Shown piece by piece: positions 52,782 through 61,321 of a DNA stretch of 64,000 nucleotides (positions are counted from its first letter, which is position 1; every line of letters begins with the position of its first letter). The stretch comes from Aeromonas finlandensis (lineage in GTDB: Bacteria; Pseudomonadota; Gammaproteobacteria; Enterobacterales; Aeromonadaceae): assembly GCF_000764645.1 (NCBI RefSeq), contig NZ_JRGK01000061.1, positions 1 to 64,000 on the forward strand, in the 5' to 3' direction. The translations under genes and the position numbers were made by a program. The notes under the pieces were generated by a model that saw nothing but the letters and a program-made list of their open reading frames with translations, did no database searches and was not told where the DNA came from.

Positions 52782-54044
52782 ATGTGGATCAATGCTGAAC
52801 CCGTCAATGGCGCCCTGGTCTCGCTGGCCATCGGTCTTATCATCGGGCTGGAGCGGGGCTGGCAGGTGCGCCAGCTGGGGGATAACCAACGCATCGCCGG
52901 GATGCGTACCTACGGCCTCATCGGCCTGCTTGGCGGGGTGTGCGGTTTGCTGCTGCCGACCCTGGGCCCCTGGCTGCCGCTGCTCGGCCTGCTGGCGGTG
53001 GTGATCGGCTGCGGCCTCTCGGTCTGGCTGGCCCAGCGCTGGCAGGGGGAGTTCGGCCTCACCAGTTCGGTCGCCATGCTGCTCACCTATCTGCTGGGTC
53101 TGATGTCGGTACTGCTGAGCCCGAGCGAAGCGGTGGCCTGCGCCGTGCTGGCGGCCCTGCTGATGGGCTTGAAGGGACAGATCCAGCAGGGGATGCTGTT
53201 TCTCAGCGAAACCGAGTTTCACGCCACCCTGCGCTTTCTGCTTATCTCGCTGGTGCTGCTGCCGGTACTGCCCAACGAAGAGATGGGCCCTCTCGATGCC
53301 TTCAACCCCTTCAAGATCTGGCTGATGGTGGTGGTGATCGCCGGCATCTCGTTTTGCGGCCACTTCGCGGTACGGCTGCTCGGCACCCGCGCCGGGCTGG
53401 TGCTCACCAGCATACTGGCGGGATTGGCCTCCTCCACCGCCCTTACCCTGCAGTTCGCCCGCCTCAACAAGGAACAAGGGGGGCTGGAGCGGCTGCTGGC
53501 TACCGGCATCCTGCTGGCGGGAGCCACCATGTGGTTGCGACTGCTGGTGCTGGTGTTGCTCATCCACAGCGAGTTGGCGATGCGCCTGGCCGCCCCTCTG
53601 CTGCTGCTGGCAGCCACCGTCTACGGCTTTGCCTTCTGGTTCTGGCGCCAGCGCGAAGAGCTGACTGACGGCCCGGTACAGCCAGAGACCAGCAATCCGC
53701 TCGATCTGGCCACCGCCATCAAGTTCGGCCTGCTGCTGGCACTGATCGGCTTTATGGCCACCCTGCTGCAAGACAAGGTGGGCAACTCGGGGGTCTATCT
53801 GCTGTCGCTGGTGTCGGGGATCACCGATGTGGACGCCATTACATTGTCGCTCTCCCAGCTCTCCCACAAGGAGCTGGCACTGGAGGTGGCCGCTCGCGGC
53901 ATTCTACTGGCCGGGCTGGTCAACTCGCTGGTGAAGGGGTTACTGGCCCTTGGCATCGGCGGGCGCAGTCTGGGGCTACGGGTGCTGCTCCCCTACTTCG
54001 TCTCGGTCCTGCTGATCCTGCCCCTAATCTGGCCCGCAGGTTGA
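52782..54044 (+). CDS. MgtC/DUF4010 family membrane protein
   Basis: A 420-aa polytopic inner-membrane protein. The N-terminal part (about 1-135) matches the MgtC/SapB helical domain (LAIGLIIGLERGWQ, RTYGLIGLLGG), and the C-terminal part (about 170-415) is DUF4010-like with about eight helices and the conserved SGITDVDAITLSLSQL block. The ATG at 52782 follows AAAAGGAAG. Function is unknown; MgtC alone modulates F-ATPase in intracellular pathogens, but that role should not be transferred here. Single gene. Confidence 0.87.
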   Translation: MWINAEPVNGALVSLAIGLIIGLERGWQVRQLGDNQRIAGMRTYGLIGLLGGVCGLLLPTLGPWLPLLGLLAVVIGCGLSVWLAQRWQGEFGLTSSVAMLLTYLLGLMSVLLSPSEAVACAVLAALLMGLKGQIQQGMLFLSETEFHATLRFLLISLVLLPVLPNEEMGPLDAFNPFKIWLMVVVIAGISFCGHFAVRLLGTRAGLVLTSILAGLASSTALTLQFARLNKEQGGLERLLATGILLAGATMWLRLLVLVLLIHSELAMRLAAPLLLLAATVYGFAFWFWRQREELTDGPVQPETSNPLDLATAIKFGLLLALIGFMATLLQDKVGNSGVYLLSLVSGITDVDAITLSLSQLSHKELALEVAARGILLAGLVNSLVKGLLALGIGGRSLGLRVLLPYFVSVLLILPLIWPAG

Positions 54045-54130
54045 CGGGGCTCACCTGCAACAAGTGACAGACTGACGACCCGACTGACTGTCACGTATAC
54101 TGCCCGCTCTTGTAGCATGAGGAGGTAGCA

Positions 54131-54721
54131 ATGGCGAGCGACTGGGACAAGGTACTGGCAGGCGGGGCACTGGATAGCCAGAGCGAGGAGATAGCCAACG
54201 ACCGGATCCGCGGGCAGGCGCTGCTGGCCCGACTCAATGGATCATCTGCAGGCGATGAATCTCTGCGCCAGCAGATCTGCCGCGAACTCTTTGGCCACTG
54301 CCCCGACTCCTGCTGGATCAGCACGCCGTTTACCTGCGAGTTTGGCCGCAACATCCATATCGGCGAAAAGACCTTCTTCAACTTCAACGTCACCATTCTC
54401 GACGTCGGCGAAGTGCACATCGGCAGCCATGTGCTGCTGGCCCCCAACGTGCAGATCTACACCGCCACCCACACCATGAACTATCTGGAGCGACGCAACT
54501 GGACCGCCTACAACAAGCCGGTGCAGATCGGTGACGACTGCTGGATTGGCGGCGGCGCCATCATCTGCCCCGGCGTCACCATAGGGCCACGCTCCATCAT
54601 TGGCGCCGGCGCCGTGGTCACTCGCGACATCCCGGCTGACTCGGTAGCGGTGGGCAATCCGGCTCGCGTGATCCGCACCCTCAAGCAGGATGAGGAGCGC
54701 TGCTGGGAGCTGGCTCAATGA
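54131..54721 (+). CDS. Sugar O-acetyltransferase (Maa/LacA family)
   Basis: A 196-aa left-handed beta-helix acetyltransferase with hexapeptide repeats (about 70-180): NIHIGEKTFFNFNVTILDVG, the catalytic-His region TATHTMN and DDCWIGGGAIICPGVTIG. The N-terminal helical cap (about 1-60) is that of maltose/galactoside O-acetyltransferases, which acetylate sugars with acetyl-CoA. The acceptor is unknown. A strong GAGGAGG site precedes the ATG. The stop overlaps the next gene (ATGA), so the two are coupled. Confidence 0.88.
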   Translation: MASDWDKVLAGGALDSQSEEIANDRIRGQALLARLNGSSAGDESLRQQICRELFGHCPDSCWISTPFTCEFGRNIHIGEKTFFNFNVTILDVGEVHIGSHVLLAPNVQIYTATHTMNYLERRNWTAYNKPVQIGDDCWIGGGAIICPGVTIGPRSIIGAGAVVTRDIPADSVAVGNPARVIRTLKQDEERCWELAQ

Positions 54722-55056
54722 TGGCGCTGGCACTGCTGCCACTGGGTGCCGCCCTCTGGCTCGGCCTCGACGGCCAGCTGTGGTGGCCGCTGGGGATACT
54801 GCTGACCATGAGTCTGCTCACAGTGGCCGCTTACGCCTGGGACAAGCGGCAGGCGGTGCGCGGTGAGTGGCGCATTCCCGAATCCCGCCTGCATCTGCTG
54901 GAGCTGTGCGGTGGCTGGCCGGGTGCCTTGGTGGCCCGCCAGTGGCTGCGCCACAAGACCCGGAAGCACAGCTACCGGCTGGTGTTCTGGTTTATCGTGC
55001 TGCTGCACCTGACCCTGTGGGGACTTTGGTTTGGCCGCCCTCTCTGGCATCAATAG
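54718..55056 (+). CDS. DUF1294 family membrane protein
   Basis: A 112-aa small membrane protein with about three helices and the DUF1294 signature AYAWDKRQAVRGEWRIPESRLHLLELCGGWPGALVARQ followed by RHKTRKHSYR. Function unknown. Usually a cold-shock domain precedes DUF1294 in longer relatives; here it is absent. The start is coupled to the acetyltransferase stop. Its last codons lie in a 50-nt tandem duplication (see 55031-55110). Confidence 0.87.
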   Translation: MMALALLPLGAALWLGLDGQLWWPLGILLTMSLLTVAAYAWDKRQAVRGEWRIPESRLHLLELCGGWPGALVARQWLRHKTRKHSYRLVFWFIVLLHLTLWGLWFGRPLWHQ

Positions 55057-55110
55057 CCATTTGGGTAACAATGTGGTGGCTTGGCCACCCGCTCTGGCAG
55101 CAATAGCCAA
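55031..55110 (+). repeat. Imperfect tandem duplication with 50-nt offset across the DUF1294 stop
   Basis: Block 55031-55060 and block 55081-55110 are identical at 26 of 30 positions, including TTGGCC, CTCTGGCA and CAATAGCC. The functional TAG lies in copy 1; copy 2 carries a silent copy of the same stop. Confidence 0.8.
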
Positions 55111-55233
55111 CTGCATCACAAAGGCGAAATGGGCCCCATTGCGGCCAATTGGCGGCTATGAGAAAACAGAGCTGATCCATCAGCGTTTTCGCCGTTTATG
55201 ATGACCATATTGATAACGACAAGGAGTCGTGAC

Positions 55234-55446
55234 ATGACCATGTGGACAGGCATCGTCCTGATCGTATTTATCAGCGTATTGTTCGGATACCTCGGCAAGC
55301 GGGCTCGCTACCAGATGGGGGATGCCCGCATCACCGACCGCCTCGGCAAGCAGGATCTGGTCATCAGGGAGTTGCAGGAGCGGGTCGCCAATCTGGAGGC
55401 GATCGTCATCGAAGAGGAGAAGCGGCGCCCGTTTCGGGAGCTGTGA
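55234..55446 (+). CDS. Small PspB-like membrane protein
   Basis: A 70-aa protein with one N-terminal membrane helix (about 5-22, GIVLIVFISVLFGYLG), a basic stretch and a C-terminal coiled coil (LVIRELQERVANLEAIVIEEEKR). This arrangement resembles phage-shock PspB, but no pspA or pspC is nearby. AAGGAG lies 7 nt before the ATG at 55234. It may be an orphan stress-type membrane adaptor; the name is tentative. Confidence 0.7.
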   Translation: MTMWTGIVLIVFISVLFGYLGKRARYQMGDARITDRLGKQDLVIRELQERVANLEAIVIEEEKRRPFREL

Positions 55447-55460
55447 TTTTCGCCATCAGG

Positions 55461-55505
55461 CTTCAGATAACCAGGTTTCAGATAACCAAAGTTCAGATAA
55501 AGAGA
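55461..55505. repeat. Three tandem 15-bp units containing TTCAGATAA
   Basis: TTCAGATAA recurs at 55462, 55477 and 55492 with exact 15-bp spacing; the first two units also share CCA. It sits between the small PspB-like gene and the terminator. Confidence 0.75.
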
Positions 55506-55532
55506 GAGGGCTGCATGATGCAGCCCTCTCTC
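55502..55532. terminator. Bidirectional terminator between convergent genes
   Basis: GAGAGAGGGCTGCA / TGCAGCCCTCTCTC, 14-bp perfect stem with a 3-base loop; TTTATC follows on the minus strand and GTTTC on the plus strand. It serves the PspB-like gene and the yrfG gene. Confidence 0.85.
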
Positions 55533-55544
55533 GTTTCAGCAGAC

Positions 55545-56225
55545 TCAGATTACCAGCGGCAGTAGTTCGGCGTAGTCGCGGATCGCCGGAAAAGCGGTGA
55601 TGCTCTGCTCCGGCTTGCTACTGTCGGGATTCTGGATCGCCAGCTGATAGCCGATGCCATAGTCGGCGGCGGCCCGCAGGATCCGCTCGCTGTCATCCAC
55701 AAACAGGGTGCGGGCCGGATCGAACGCCAGCCGCTGTGCCAGCGCCTGCCAGCAGAGCTGGCTCTCCTTCGACCAGCCCAGCTCGTGGGTGCTCACCATC
55801 AGATCCAGATGGTCGGCAAGGCCAAGCTGCGCATCCTTCACCGACAGACTGGCGGGGTGGGCGTTGGTAAAGAGCACCAACTGCTTGCCCGCGGCGCGCA
55901 GCTCGGCCAGAAAAGGGATGGCGTGAGGGCGCCACTGGATCTTCGCCAGCAGCTCCTGCTTGAGGGCGCGAATGTCGAGTCCCAGCGTCTCGCTCCAGTA
56001 ATCCACGCAGTACCAGTTGAGGGTGCCGTTGACCGCCTGATAGTGCACCTCGATCTGCGCCCTTGCCTCATCCAGCGGCAGCCCGAGCCGCTCGGCGTAA
56101 CGCTCCGGCACCAGCTGCTGCCAGAGGTGGTTGTCAAAATGGAGATCGATCAGGGTGCCATCCATATCGAGCAAGACGGTATCTATCTGGTGCCAGGGCA
56201 AGGCGGTGGAGCGGGAGTGTGGCAT
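55545..56225 (-). CDS. yrfG: GMP/IMP nucleotidase YrfG (HAD family)
   Basis: HAD-superfamily phosphatase, 226 aa, with motif I DMDGTLIDLHFDN (nucleophile D at about 20), motif II LFTNA and motif IV FVDDSERIL. The family YrfG dephosphorylates purine mononucleotides in E. coli. It is divergent from nudE, the same neighbour pair as in enteric bacteria, which supports the name. Confidence 0.9.
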   Translation of the reverse strand: MPHSRSTALPWHQIDTVLLDMDGTLIDLHFDNHLWQQLVPERYAERLGLPLDEARAQIEVHYQAVNGTLNWYCVDYWSETLGLDIRALKQELLAKIQWRPHAIPFLAELRAAGKQLVLFTNAHPASLSVKDAQLGLADHLDLMVSTHELGWSKESQLCWQALAQRLAFDPARTLFVDDSERILRAAADYGIGYQLAIQNPDSSKPEQSITAFPAIRDYAELLPLVI

Positions 56226-56372
56226 CGGGCCTCTTGATCTCGGGGTCGCGGAAGAAATGGAGCGGCAGTATAGCGGATTTTTCCTCCCCCTTTGCCATCC
56301 CTGGCCCGTGGTGTTCGGTGTGAGAGTCGTTTACTCTTGATGCACGATTTTTTAACGAGCAGCCAGCGTCCG

Positions 56373-56981
56373 ATGAGCGACCCCCACAAGAGCAAACCCG
56401 AGCACATCTCTGCCGACCAACTGGATCACCCCAAGCGCAAACCTGAGATCCTCAAGGCCGAAATAGTGGCCGAGAGCCGACTGTTCAAGGTGGAGTCCCT
56501 GCACCTCAAGTTTTCCAACGGTGAAGAGCGGGTCTACGAGCGGATGCGCGGCGGCAACCGGGGTGCAGTCATGGTGGTGCCGCTGTTCGATGCCCACACC
56601 CTGCTGCTGGTGCGCGAATACGCTGCGGGCACCCACTCCTACGAGCTGGGCTTCCCCAAGGGGCTGATCGACCCGGGCGAGAACGCCTTCGAGGCGGGCA
56701 ACCGGGAGCTGATGGAGGAGGCTGGCTTTGGCGCCAACAGCCTGACCCTGCTCAAGCAGGTGTCGCTGGCGCCCGGTTACTTCTCCAGCCGGATGGATAT
56801 TTTGCTGGCGCAGGATCTCTTCCCCGAGCAGCGGATCGGCGACGAGCCGGAGCCCCTCGAGGTGATCCCCTGGCCCCTCAACCGGATCGACGAATTGCTG
56901 GCACGACCCGACTTCACCGAGTCGCGCTGCATCAGTGCCCTGCTCTTGGCCCAAAAGTGGCTGGCGGAGCAGGCAGAGTAG
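56373..56981 (+). CDS. nudE: ADP compounds hydrolase NudE (Nudix)
   Basis: Nudix hydrolase, 202 aa, active on ADP-ribose, NADH and diadenosine polyphosphates in E. coli. The Nudix box is intact: GLIDPGENAFEAGNRELMEE, then AGFG. Other family blocks match NudE (ESLHLKFSNGEERVYERM, PGYFSSRMDI). The start at 56373 matches the family N-terminus; an ATG at 56340 is an alternative. Divergent from yrfG and 37 bp before cysQ, likely cotranscribed with it. Confidence 0.92.
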   Translation: MSDPHKSKPEHISADQLDHPKRKPEILKAEIVAESRLFKVESLHLKFSNGEERVYERMRGGNRGAVMVVPLFDAHTLLLVREYAAGTHSYELGFPKGLIDPGENAFEAGNRELMEEAGFGANSLTLLKQVSLAPGYFSSRMDILLAQDLFPEQRIGDEPEPLEVIPWPLNRIDELLARPDFTESRCISALLLAQKWLAEQAE

Positions 56982-57018
56982 CCCGCAGACGGGCAGTTAA
57001 CAGACAGAGGATAACGAG

Positions 57019-57831
57019 ATGCAGGAGTTGTTGGCCTGGGTGCCGGGGGTCAAGGAGATTGCCCGCGAAGCCGGAAGGATCCTTCACGACATCTATCACG
57101 GCGGTCAGTTCGAGCGCCAGCTGAAGGAGGATGCGACCCCGGTCACCAGTGCCGATCTTGCTGCTGATGCCTACCTCAAGCAGGCGCTGTCGGCGCTCAC
57201 CCCCCATGTGCCGGTGCTGACCGAAGAGGCGGCCGATGTGCCCTTCAGTCAGCGTGCCAACTGGCGGCAGTACTGGTTGGTGGATCCCCTCGACGGCACC
57301 GGCGAATTTATCGCTGGCAGCGGCGATTTCGCCACCCTGATCGCCCTGGTACGGGACAACGTACCGGTGCTCGGGGTCATCTACGCCCCCGAATCTGACG
57401 TGCTCTACTGGGCGGTGCGCGGCTACGGCGCCTTCAAGGAGGTGAATGGCGAGACCCTACCCATCAGCGCCATGCATCACGAGCATGACCAGCCCGACTC
57501 GCTGGTAGTGGCCATCAGCCGCCGCCAGAAGCTGGAGAACCTCACCCGCCGCCTCAACCCGGCCATCAACTACGAGCTGATCCCGCTCGGCTCCAGCTCC
57601 CTCAAATCCTGTCTGGTGGCGGAAGGGGCGGCCGATTGCTACGTGCGGCTCGGCCCTACCGGCGAGTGGGACACCGCCGCCGCCCAGTGCATCGTCGAGG
57701 CGGCAGGTGGCCGCATCCTCAGCCTGGCGTTGCAGCCGCTCAGTTACAACGAAACCGAGTCGCTGGAGAACCCGGACTTTATCGTGATGGGGGATCCGGA
57801 TCTCGCCTGGGGCAGCATTCTGGCCCACTAG
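57019..57831 (+). CDS. cysQ: 3'(2'),5'-bisphosphate nucleotidase CysQ
   Basis: Hydrolyses 3'-phosphoadenosine 5'-phosphate (PAP) to AMP, removing the by-product of sulfate assimilation. The 270-aa inositol-monophosphatase-fold enzyme has the metal sites TEEAAD, DPLDGTGEF and the C-terminal WDTAAAQCIVEAAGG. AGAGG precedes the ATG. Downstream of nudE, with a strong terminator. Confidence 0.95.
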   Translation: MQELLAWVPGVKEIAREAGRILHDIYHGGQFERQLKEDATPVTSADLAADAYLKQALSALTPHVPVLTEEAADVPFSQRANWRQYWLVDPLDGTGEFIAGSGDFATLIALVRDNVPVLGVIYAPESDVLYWAVRGYGAFKEVNGETLPISAMHHEHDQPDSLVVAISRRQKLENLTRRLNPAINYELIPLGSSSLKSCLVAEGAADCYVRLGPTGEWDTAAAQCIVEAAGGRILSLALQPLSYNETESLENPDFIVMGDPDLAWGSILAH

Positions 57832-57858
57832 GCGGCTCGAGACGTCACCACGCCAAGC

Positions 57859-57889
57859 AATCAGGCGGCCCAATGGCCGCCTGATTTTT
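57859..57889 (+). terminator. Rho-independent terminator of cysQ
   Basis: AATCAGGCGGCC / GGCCGCCTGATT, 12-bp stem, 4-base loop and five Ts. Confidence 0.95.
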
Positions 57890-58268
57890 CAGGATAGTTG
57901 CCCGGGGTGATGGCCGGAGTGATCCGCTGCCCAAGGCCTACCTGAACAGCGTGATTCGCTGGCAAAGCAGCGAAATGACAGTGAAACATCACAATCGGTC
58001 GGTGAGAAACGGTGCGGTTTTTCATGTAATCCTGAAAATGCACCATTAGCCAAAATAAAAAAATGAGTCGAGATCAAATTTTAGTTTTATGTTTCACAAA
58101 ATCAATCAATGTCAGTTTTGTTGCATTATGTGATCCAGATTCCATTCCCAATATCACTGGCTAAAGCCAGCAATGGCAGTGATATGTTTCAGCCCCGCTT
58201 TTTGAGAATTAAATCCCGATAAACCACAATAAACTCAGATTAAAACACTAACAAAAAGTGAATTAGTA
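57890..58268 (+). promoter_or_regulatory. Upstream region of the serine/threonine transporter gene
   Basis: About 380 bp, AT-rich, gene-free. The one structured element is 58151-58185: ATATCACTG / CAGTGATAT encloses CTGGC-TAAA-GCCAG and the overlapping GCCA-GCAA-TGGC, so the stems are mutually exclusive in part. Promoter elements could not be assigned. Confidence 0.5.
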
Positions 58269-59540
58269 ATGAGTCTATCTGTAGAGGCTACCAAGGAGCT
58301 ATCCGGTTCCCACTCCGCCACGGCCAGCACCACCCGCTGGCGTCGCCACGATACCCACTGGACCATCAGCCTGTTTGGCACCGCCGTTGGCGCGGGCATC
58401 CTGTTCCTGCCCATCAATCTGGGTCTGGGCGGGATCTGGCCCCTCGTTATCGTCGCGGTACTGGCAGGCCCCATGACCTTCCTCGCTCACCGCGGGCTGG
58501 CGCGCTTCGTGCTCTCCTCTTCCCGCCCCCACGCCGACTTCACCGAAGTGGCGGAGGAGCATTTCGGCAAGATGGCCGGTCGCCTCATCTCGGCGCTCTA
58601 CTTCCTCTCCATCTTCCCGATCCTGCTCATCTACGGGGTCGGGCTGACCAACACGGTGGAGAGTTTCATGGTCAACCAGCTCGGCATGGCGACCCCTGAT
58701 CGGGTGATGCTCTCCGGCGTGCTGGTATTCGCCATGATCGCCGTGATGCTGGCGGGTGAAAAAGCGATGCTGCGCGCCTTCGCCTTTATGGTCTATCCGC
58801 TGGCGGCCATTCTGGCGGCGCTCTCCTGCTACCTCATTCCCCAGTGGCAGTGGCCGGAAGTGACCGCGTTTGAGGGCGGGAGCTTTCTTAACACCGTCTG
58901 GCTGGCGCTGCCGGTCACCGTGTTCGCCTTCAGCCACGCCGCCGCCATCTCCGGCTTTGCCAACGTGCAGCGACGTGAATATGGCGAGCAGGCGGAAGCC
59001 AAGAGCGGCCTGATCCTGCGCAACACCACCGTGATGCTGGTGGGCTTCGTGCTGTTCTTCGTCTTCTCCTGCGTGTTGAGCCTATCCCCAGCCCAGCTGG
59101 CCGAAGCCAAGGCCCAGAACGTCTCTGTGCTCTCCTATCTCGCCAACATCACCGATAACCCGGTGATCGTGACTCTGGGGCCGCTGATCGCCTTTATCGC
59201 CATCAGCTCCTCCTTCCTCGGTCACTTCCTCGGTGCCCGCGAAAGCCTGAAGAGCCTGATCGCCAAGCCCACCGGCCTGCCGCTGGCCAAGGCGGACAAG
59301 CTGGGCATCGCCCTGATGTTCTTCGCCATCTGGGGTGCCGCCGTCATCAACCCGGGCATTCTGGGACTGATGGAGACCCTCTCCGGCCCGGTCATCGCCA
59401 TGATCCTGTTCATCATGCCGGTGATTGCCATCTACAAGGTGGAAGCACTGGCCCGTTTCCGTCACGGTTGGACCAACGGCTTTATCCTGCTGACCGGTTC
59501 GCTGGCGGTATCGGCGCTTATCTTCAGCCTGTTGAAGTAA
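58269..59540 (+). CDS. Serine/threonine-type amino-acid transporter (SdaC/TdcC, HAAAP family)
   Basis: A 423-aa inner-membrane symporter with about eleven helices. The first reads FGTAVGAGILFLPINLGLGG, the signature of the SdaC/TdcC group. Other shared parts include FSHAAAISGF and SSSFLGHFLGARESLKSL. Transports serine or threonine with H+ or Na+. It has no catabolic gene next to it (no sdaA/tdcB); ribosome site weak. Confidence 0.9.
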   Translation: MSLSVEATKELSGSHSATASTTRWRRHDTHWTISLFGTAVGAGILFLPINLGLGGIWPLVIVAVLAGPMTFLAHRGLARFVLSSSRPHADFTEVAEEHFGKMAGRLISALYFLSIFPILLIYGVGLTNTVESFMVNQLGMATPDRVMLSGVLVFAMIAVMLAGEKAMLRAFAFMVYPLAAILAALSCYLIPQWQWPEVTAFEGGSFLNTVWLALPVTVFAFSHAAAISGFANVQRREYGEQAEAKSGLILRNTTVMLVGFVLFFVFSCVLSLSPAQLAEAKAQNVSVLSYLANITDNPVIVTLGPLIAFIAISSSFLGHFLGARESLKSLIAKPTGLPLAKADKLGIALMFFAIWGAAVINPGILGLMETLSGPVIAMILFIMPVIAIYKVEALARFRHGWTNGFILLTGSLAVSALIFSLLK

Positions 59541-59571
59541 CAGCAGCCCTGTAAACGGGGCGGCAGAAACG

Positions 59572-59601
59572 ACAAGAGGCGACCCATGGGTCGCCTCTTG
59601 T
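59572..59601. terminator. Terminator between convergent transporter and metJ genes
   Basis: ACAAGAGGCGACCC / GGGTCGCCTCTTGT, 14-bp perfect stem around AT. It can act on either strand. Confidence 0.8.
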
Positions 59602-59614
59602 GCATGGCAAATCG

Positions 59615-59938
59615 TCACTCTTTGTCGAAATCTTCGATCTCTTTGCCCAGCGCTTCCATGATGGTGCGCGCTTCGGCAGGGACGCTGTCCGGATGATCCT
59701 TGCGCAAGTCTTCGTCACAAGGGAGTGGCTGACCGGTGAAAGCATGCAGGAAGGCTTCACAGAGCAGCTCGCTGTTGGTCGCATGACGCAGGTTGTTCAC
59801 CTGACGGCGAGTGCGCTCATCGGTCAACACTTTCAACACCTTGAGCGGGATCGAGACGGTAATCTTCTTGACCTGTTCGCTCTTCTTACCGTGTTCCGCG
59901 TAGGGGCTGACGTAGTCGCCGTTCCACTTTGTTCCCAT
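59615..59938 (-). CDS. metJ: Methionine repressor MetJ
   Basis: Ribbon-helix-helix repressor using S-adenosylmethionine as corepressor, 107 aa. The core [20 protein letters not shown] and [20 protein letters not shown] is essentially identical to E. coli MetJ; the C-terminus diverges. It is divergent from metB across tandem met boxes, the canonical arrangement. Confidence 0.98.
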   Translation of the reverse strand: MGTKWNGDYVSPYAEHGKKSEQVKKITVSIPLKVLKVLTDERTRRQVNNLRHATNSELLCEAFLHAFTGQPLPCDEDLRKDHPDSVPAEARTIMEALGKEIEDFDKE

Positions 59939-60011
59939 GACTCACCTGTTCTCATTTAGCCGTGAGCGCGGATTTTAACCCTTAAGGAAATTAATGGCAA
60001 TCCAACAGCAA

Positions 60012-60043
60012 AGCCATTTAGACGTCTAGAAGTGTTGACGGCT
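60012..60043. promoter_or_regulatory. Tandem met boxes (MetJ operator)
   Basis: Four abutting 8-mers at 60012, 60020, 60028 and 60036. The second is the perfect consensus AGACGTCT; the others match it at about 5, 5 and 6 of 8 positions. The block lies between metJ and metB, so it probably controls both. Confidence 0.88.
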
Positions 60044-60148
60044 TTTTTGTGCTGGCGTAAGGTGGTTCACCATAGGCCAGCAATGGCAGGATCGCCGTGG
60101 CGCAGGCAAAGCAACCATCGCCCAGAGACAGTTCAAGGAGAGAGTGAC

Positions 60149-61321
60149 ATGACCCACAAGGCCACCCTGGCAGTTCGCACCGGGATTGAGACAGACCAGC
60201 AGCACGGTGCCGTGGTGCCCCCCATTTACCTCTCCAGCAACTACACCTTTGCCGACTTTGGCGAGCCCCGTCAATACGATTATGCCCGCTCCGGCAATCC
60301 GACCCGCACCAATCTGGCGGACGCGCTGGCGGCGCTGGAAGGGGGCGCAGGCGCCGTGGTCACCGGCACCGGCATGGGCGCCGTCCATCTGGTCACCACC
60401 GCCCTGCTCAAGGCGGGAGATCTGCTGATCGCCCCCCACGACTGCTACGGCGGCACCTGGCGTCTGTTTGAATATCTGGCGGCTAAAGGCCACTACCGGG
60501 TGCAGTTTGTCGATCAGGGTGACGAGGCCGCAATGGCCGCCGCACTGGCGCAAAAGCCTGCACTGGTGTGGGTTGAGACCCCCTCCAACCCGCTGCTGCG
60601 GGTGGTGGATATCAGCGCCATCGCCAGCGCCGCCCACGAGGTGGGTGCACAGGTGGTGGTGGACAACACCTTCCTCTCTCCTTTGCTGCAACAACCGCTG
60701 GCCCTCGGTGCCGATGTGGTGGTGCACTCCACCACCAAGTACATCAACGGCCACTCCGACGTGGTGGGCGGGGTGGCGATTGCCAAAGAGGCCGCACTGG
60801 CCGAATCCCTGGTGTGGTGGGCCAACTGTCTGGGGCTCACCTCCGGGGCGTTCGACTCCTACCTCACCCTGCGCGGCCTGCGCACTCTGGCCCCCAGATT
60901 GCGCACCCATCAGGAGAACACCGATCGCATCCTCGCCTTCCTGCAACATGAGCCGCTGGTGAAACGCATCTATCACCCCAGCCTGCCGAGCCATCCGGGC
61001 CATGATATTGCGCGCCGTCAACAGTCCGGCTTCGGCGCCATGCTAAGTTTTGAACTCGATTGCAGCGAGGCGGGCATTCGCGCCTTCCTCGCGGCCCTCA
61101 CCCTCTTCTCGGTGGCCGAGTCCCTCGGCGGGGTGGAGAGTCTGGTGGCCCATCCAGCCAGCATGACCCACAGGGCCATGACCCCGGCGGCGCAGCAGGC
61201 AGCAGGCATCAGCAGCCAGCTACTGCGGTTGTCGGTCGGTATTGAACACGGTGAAGACCTGGTGGCCGATCTGGCTCAGGCTTTTGAACAGGCGCAGCAG
61301 GCAGAACAGGTAGCGAAGTAA
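60149..61321 (+). CDS. metB: Cystathionine gamma-synthase
   Basis: PLP enzyme of methionine synthesis that joins O-succinylhomoserine and cysteine into cystathionine. The 390-aa protein has the Cys/Met-metabolism signature with PLP lysine in HSTTKYINGHSDVVGG, plus SGNPTR and TPSNPLL motifs. The ATG at 60149 follows AAGGAGAGAG; an open frame extends upstream through the met boxes but is not used. Its stop overlaps metL (TAATG). Confidence 0.95.
   Translation: MTHKATLAVRTGIETDQQHGAVVPPIYLSSNYTFADFGEPRQYDYARSGNPTRTNLADALAALEGGAGAVVTGTGMGAVHLVTTALLKAGDLLIAPHDCYGGTWRLFEYLAAKGHYRVQFVDQGDEAAMAAALAQKPALVWVETPSNPLLRVVDISAIASAAHEVGAQVVVDNTFLSPLLQQPLALGADVVVHSTTKYINGHSDVVGGVAIAKEAALAESLVWWANCLGLTSGAFDSYLTLRGLRTLAPRLRTHQENTDRILAFLQHEPLVKRIYHPSLPSHPGHDIARRQQSGFGAMLSFELDCSEAGIRAFLAALTLFSVAESLGGVESLVAHPASMTHRAMTPAAQQAAGISSQLLRLSVGIEHGEDLVADLAQAFEQAQQAEQVAK

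Noticed and set aside
58105-58125. CRP-like site upstream of the serine/threonine transporter
   Set aside because: Only the left half (TGTGA) matches; the right half does not.
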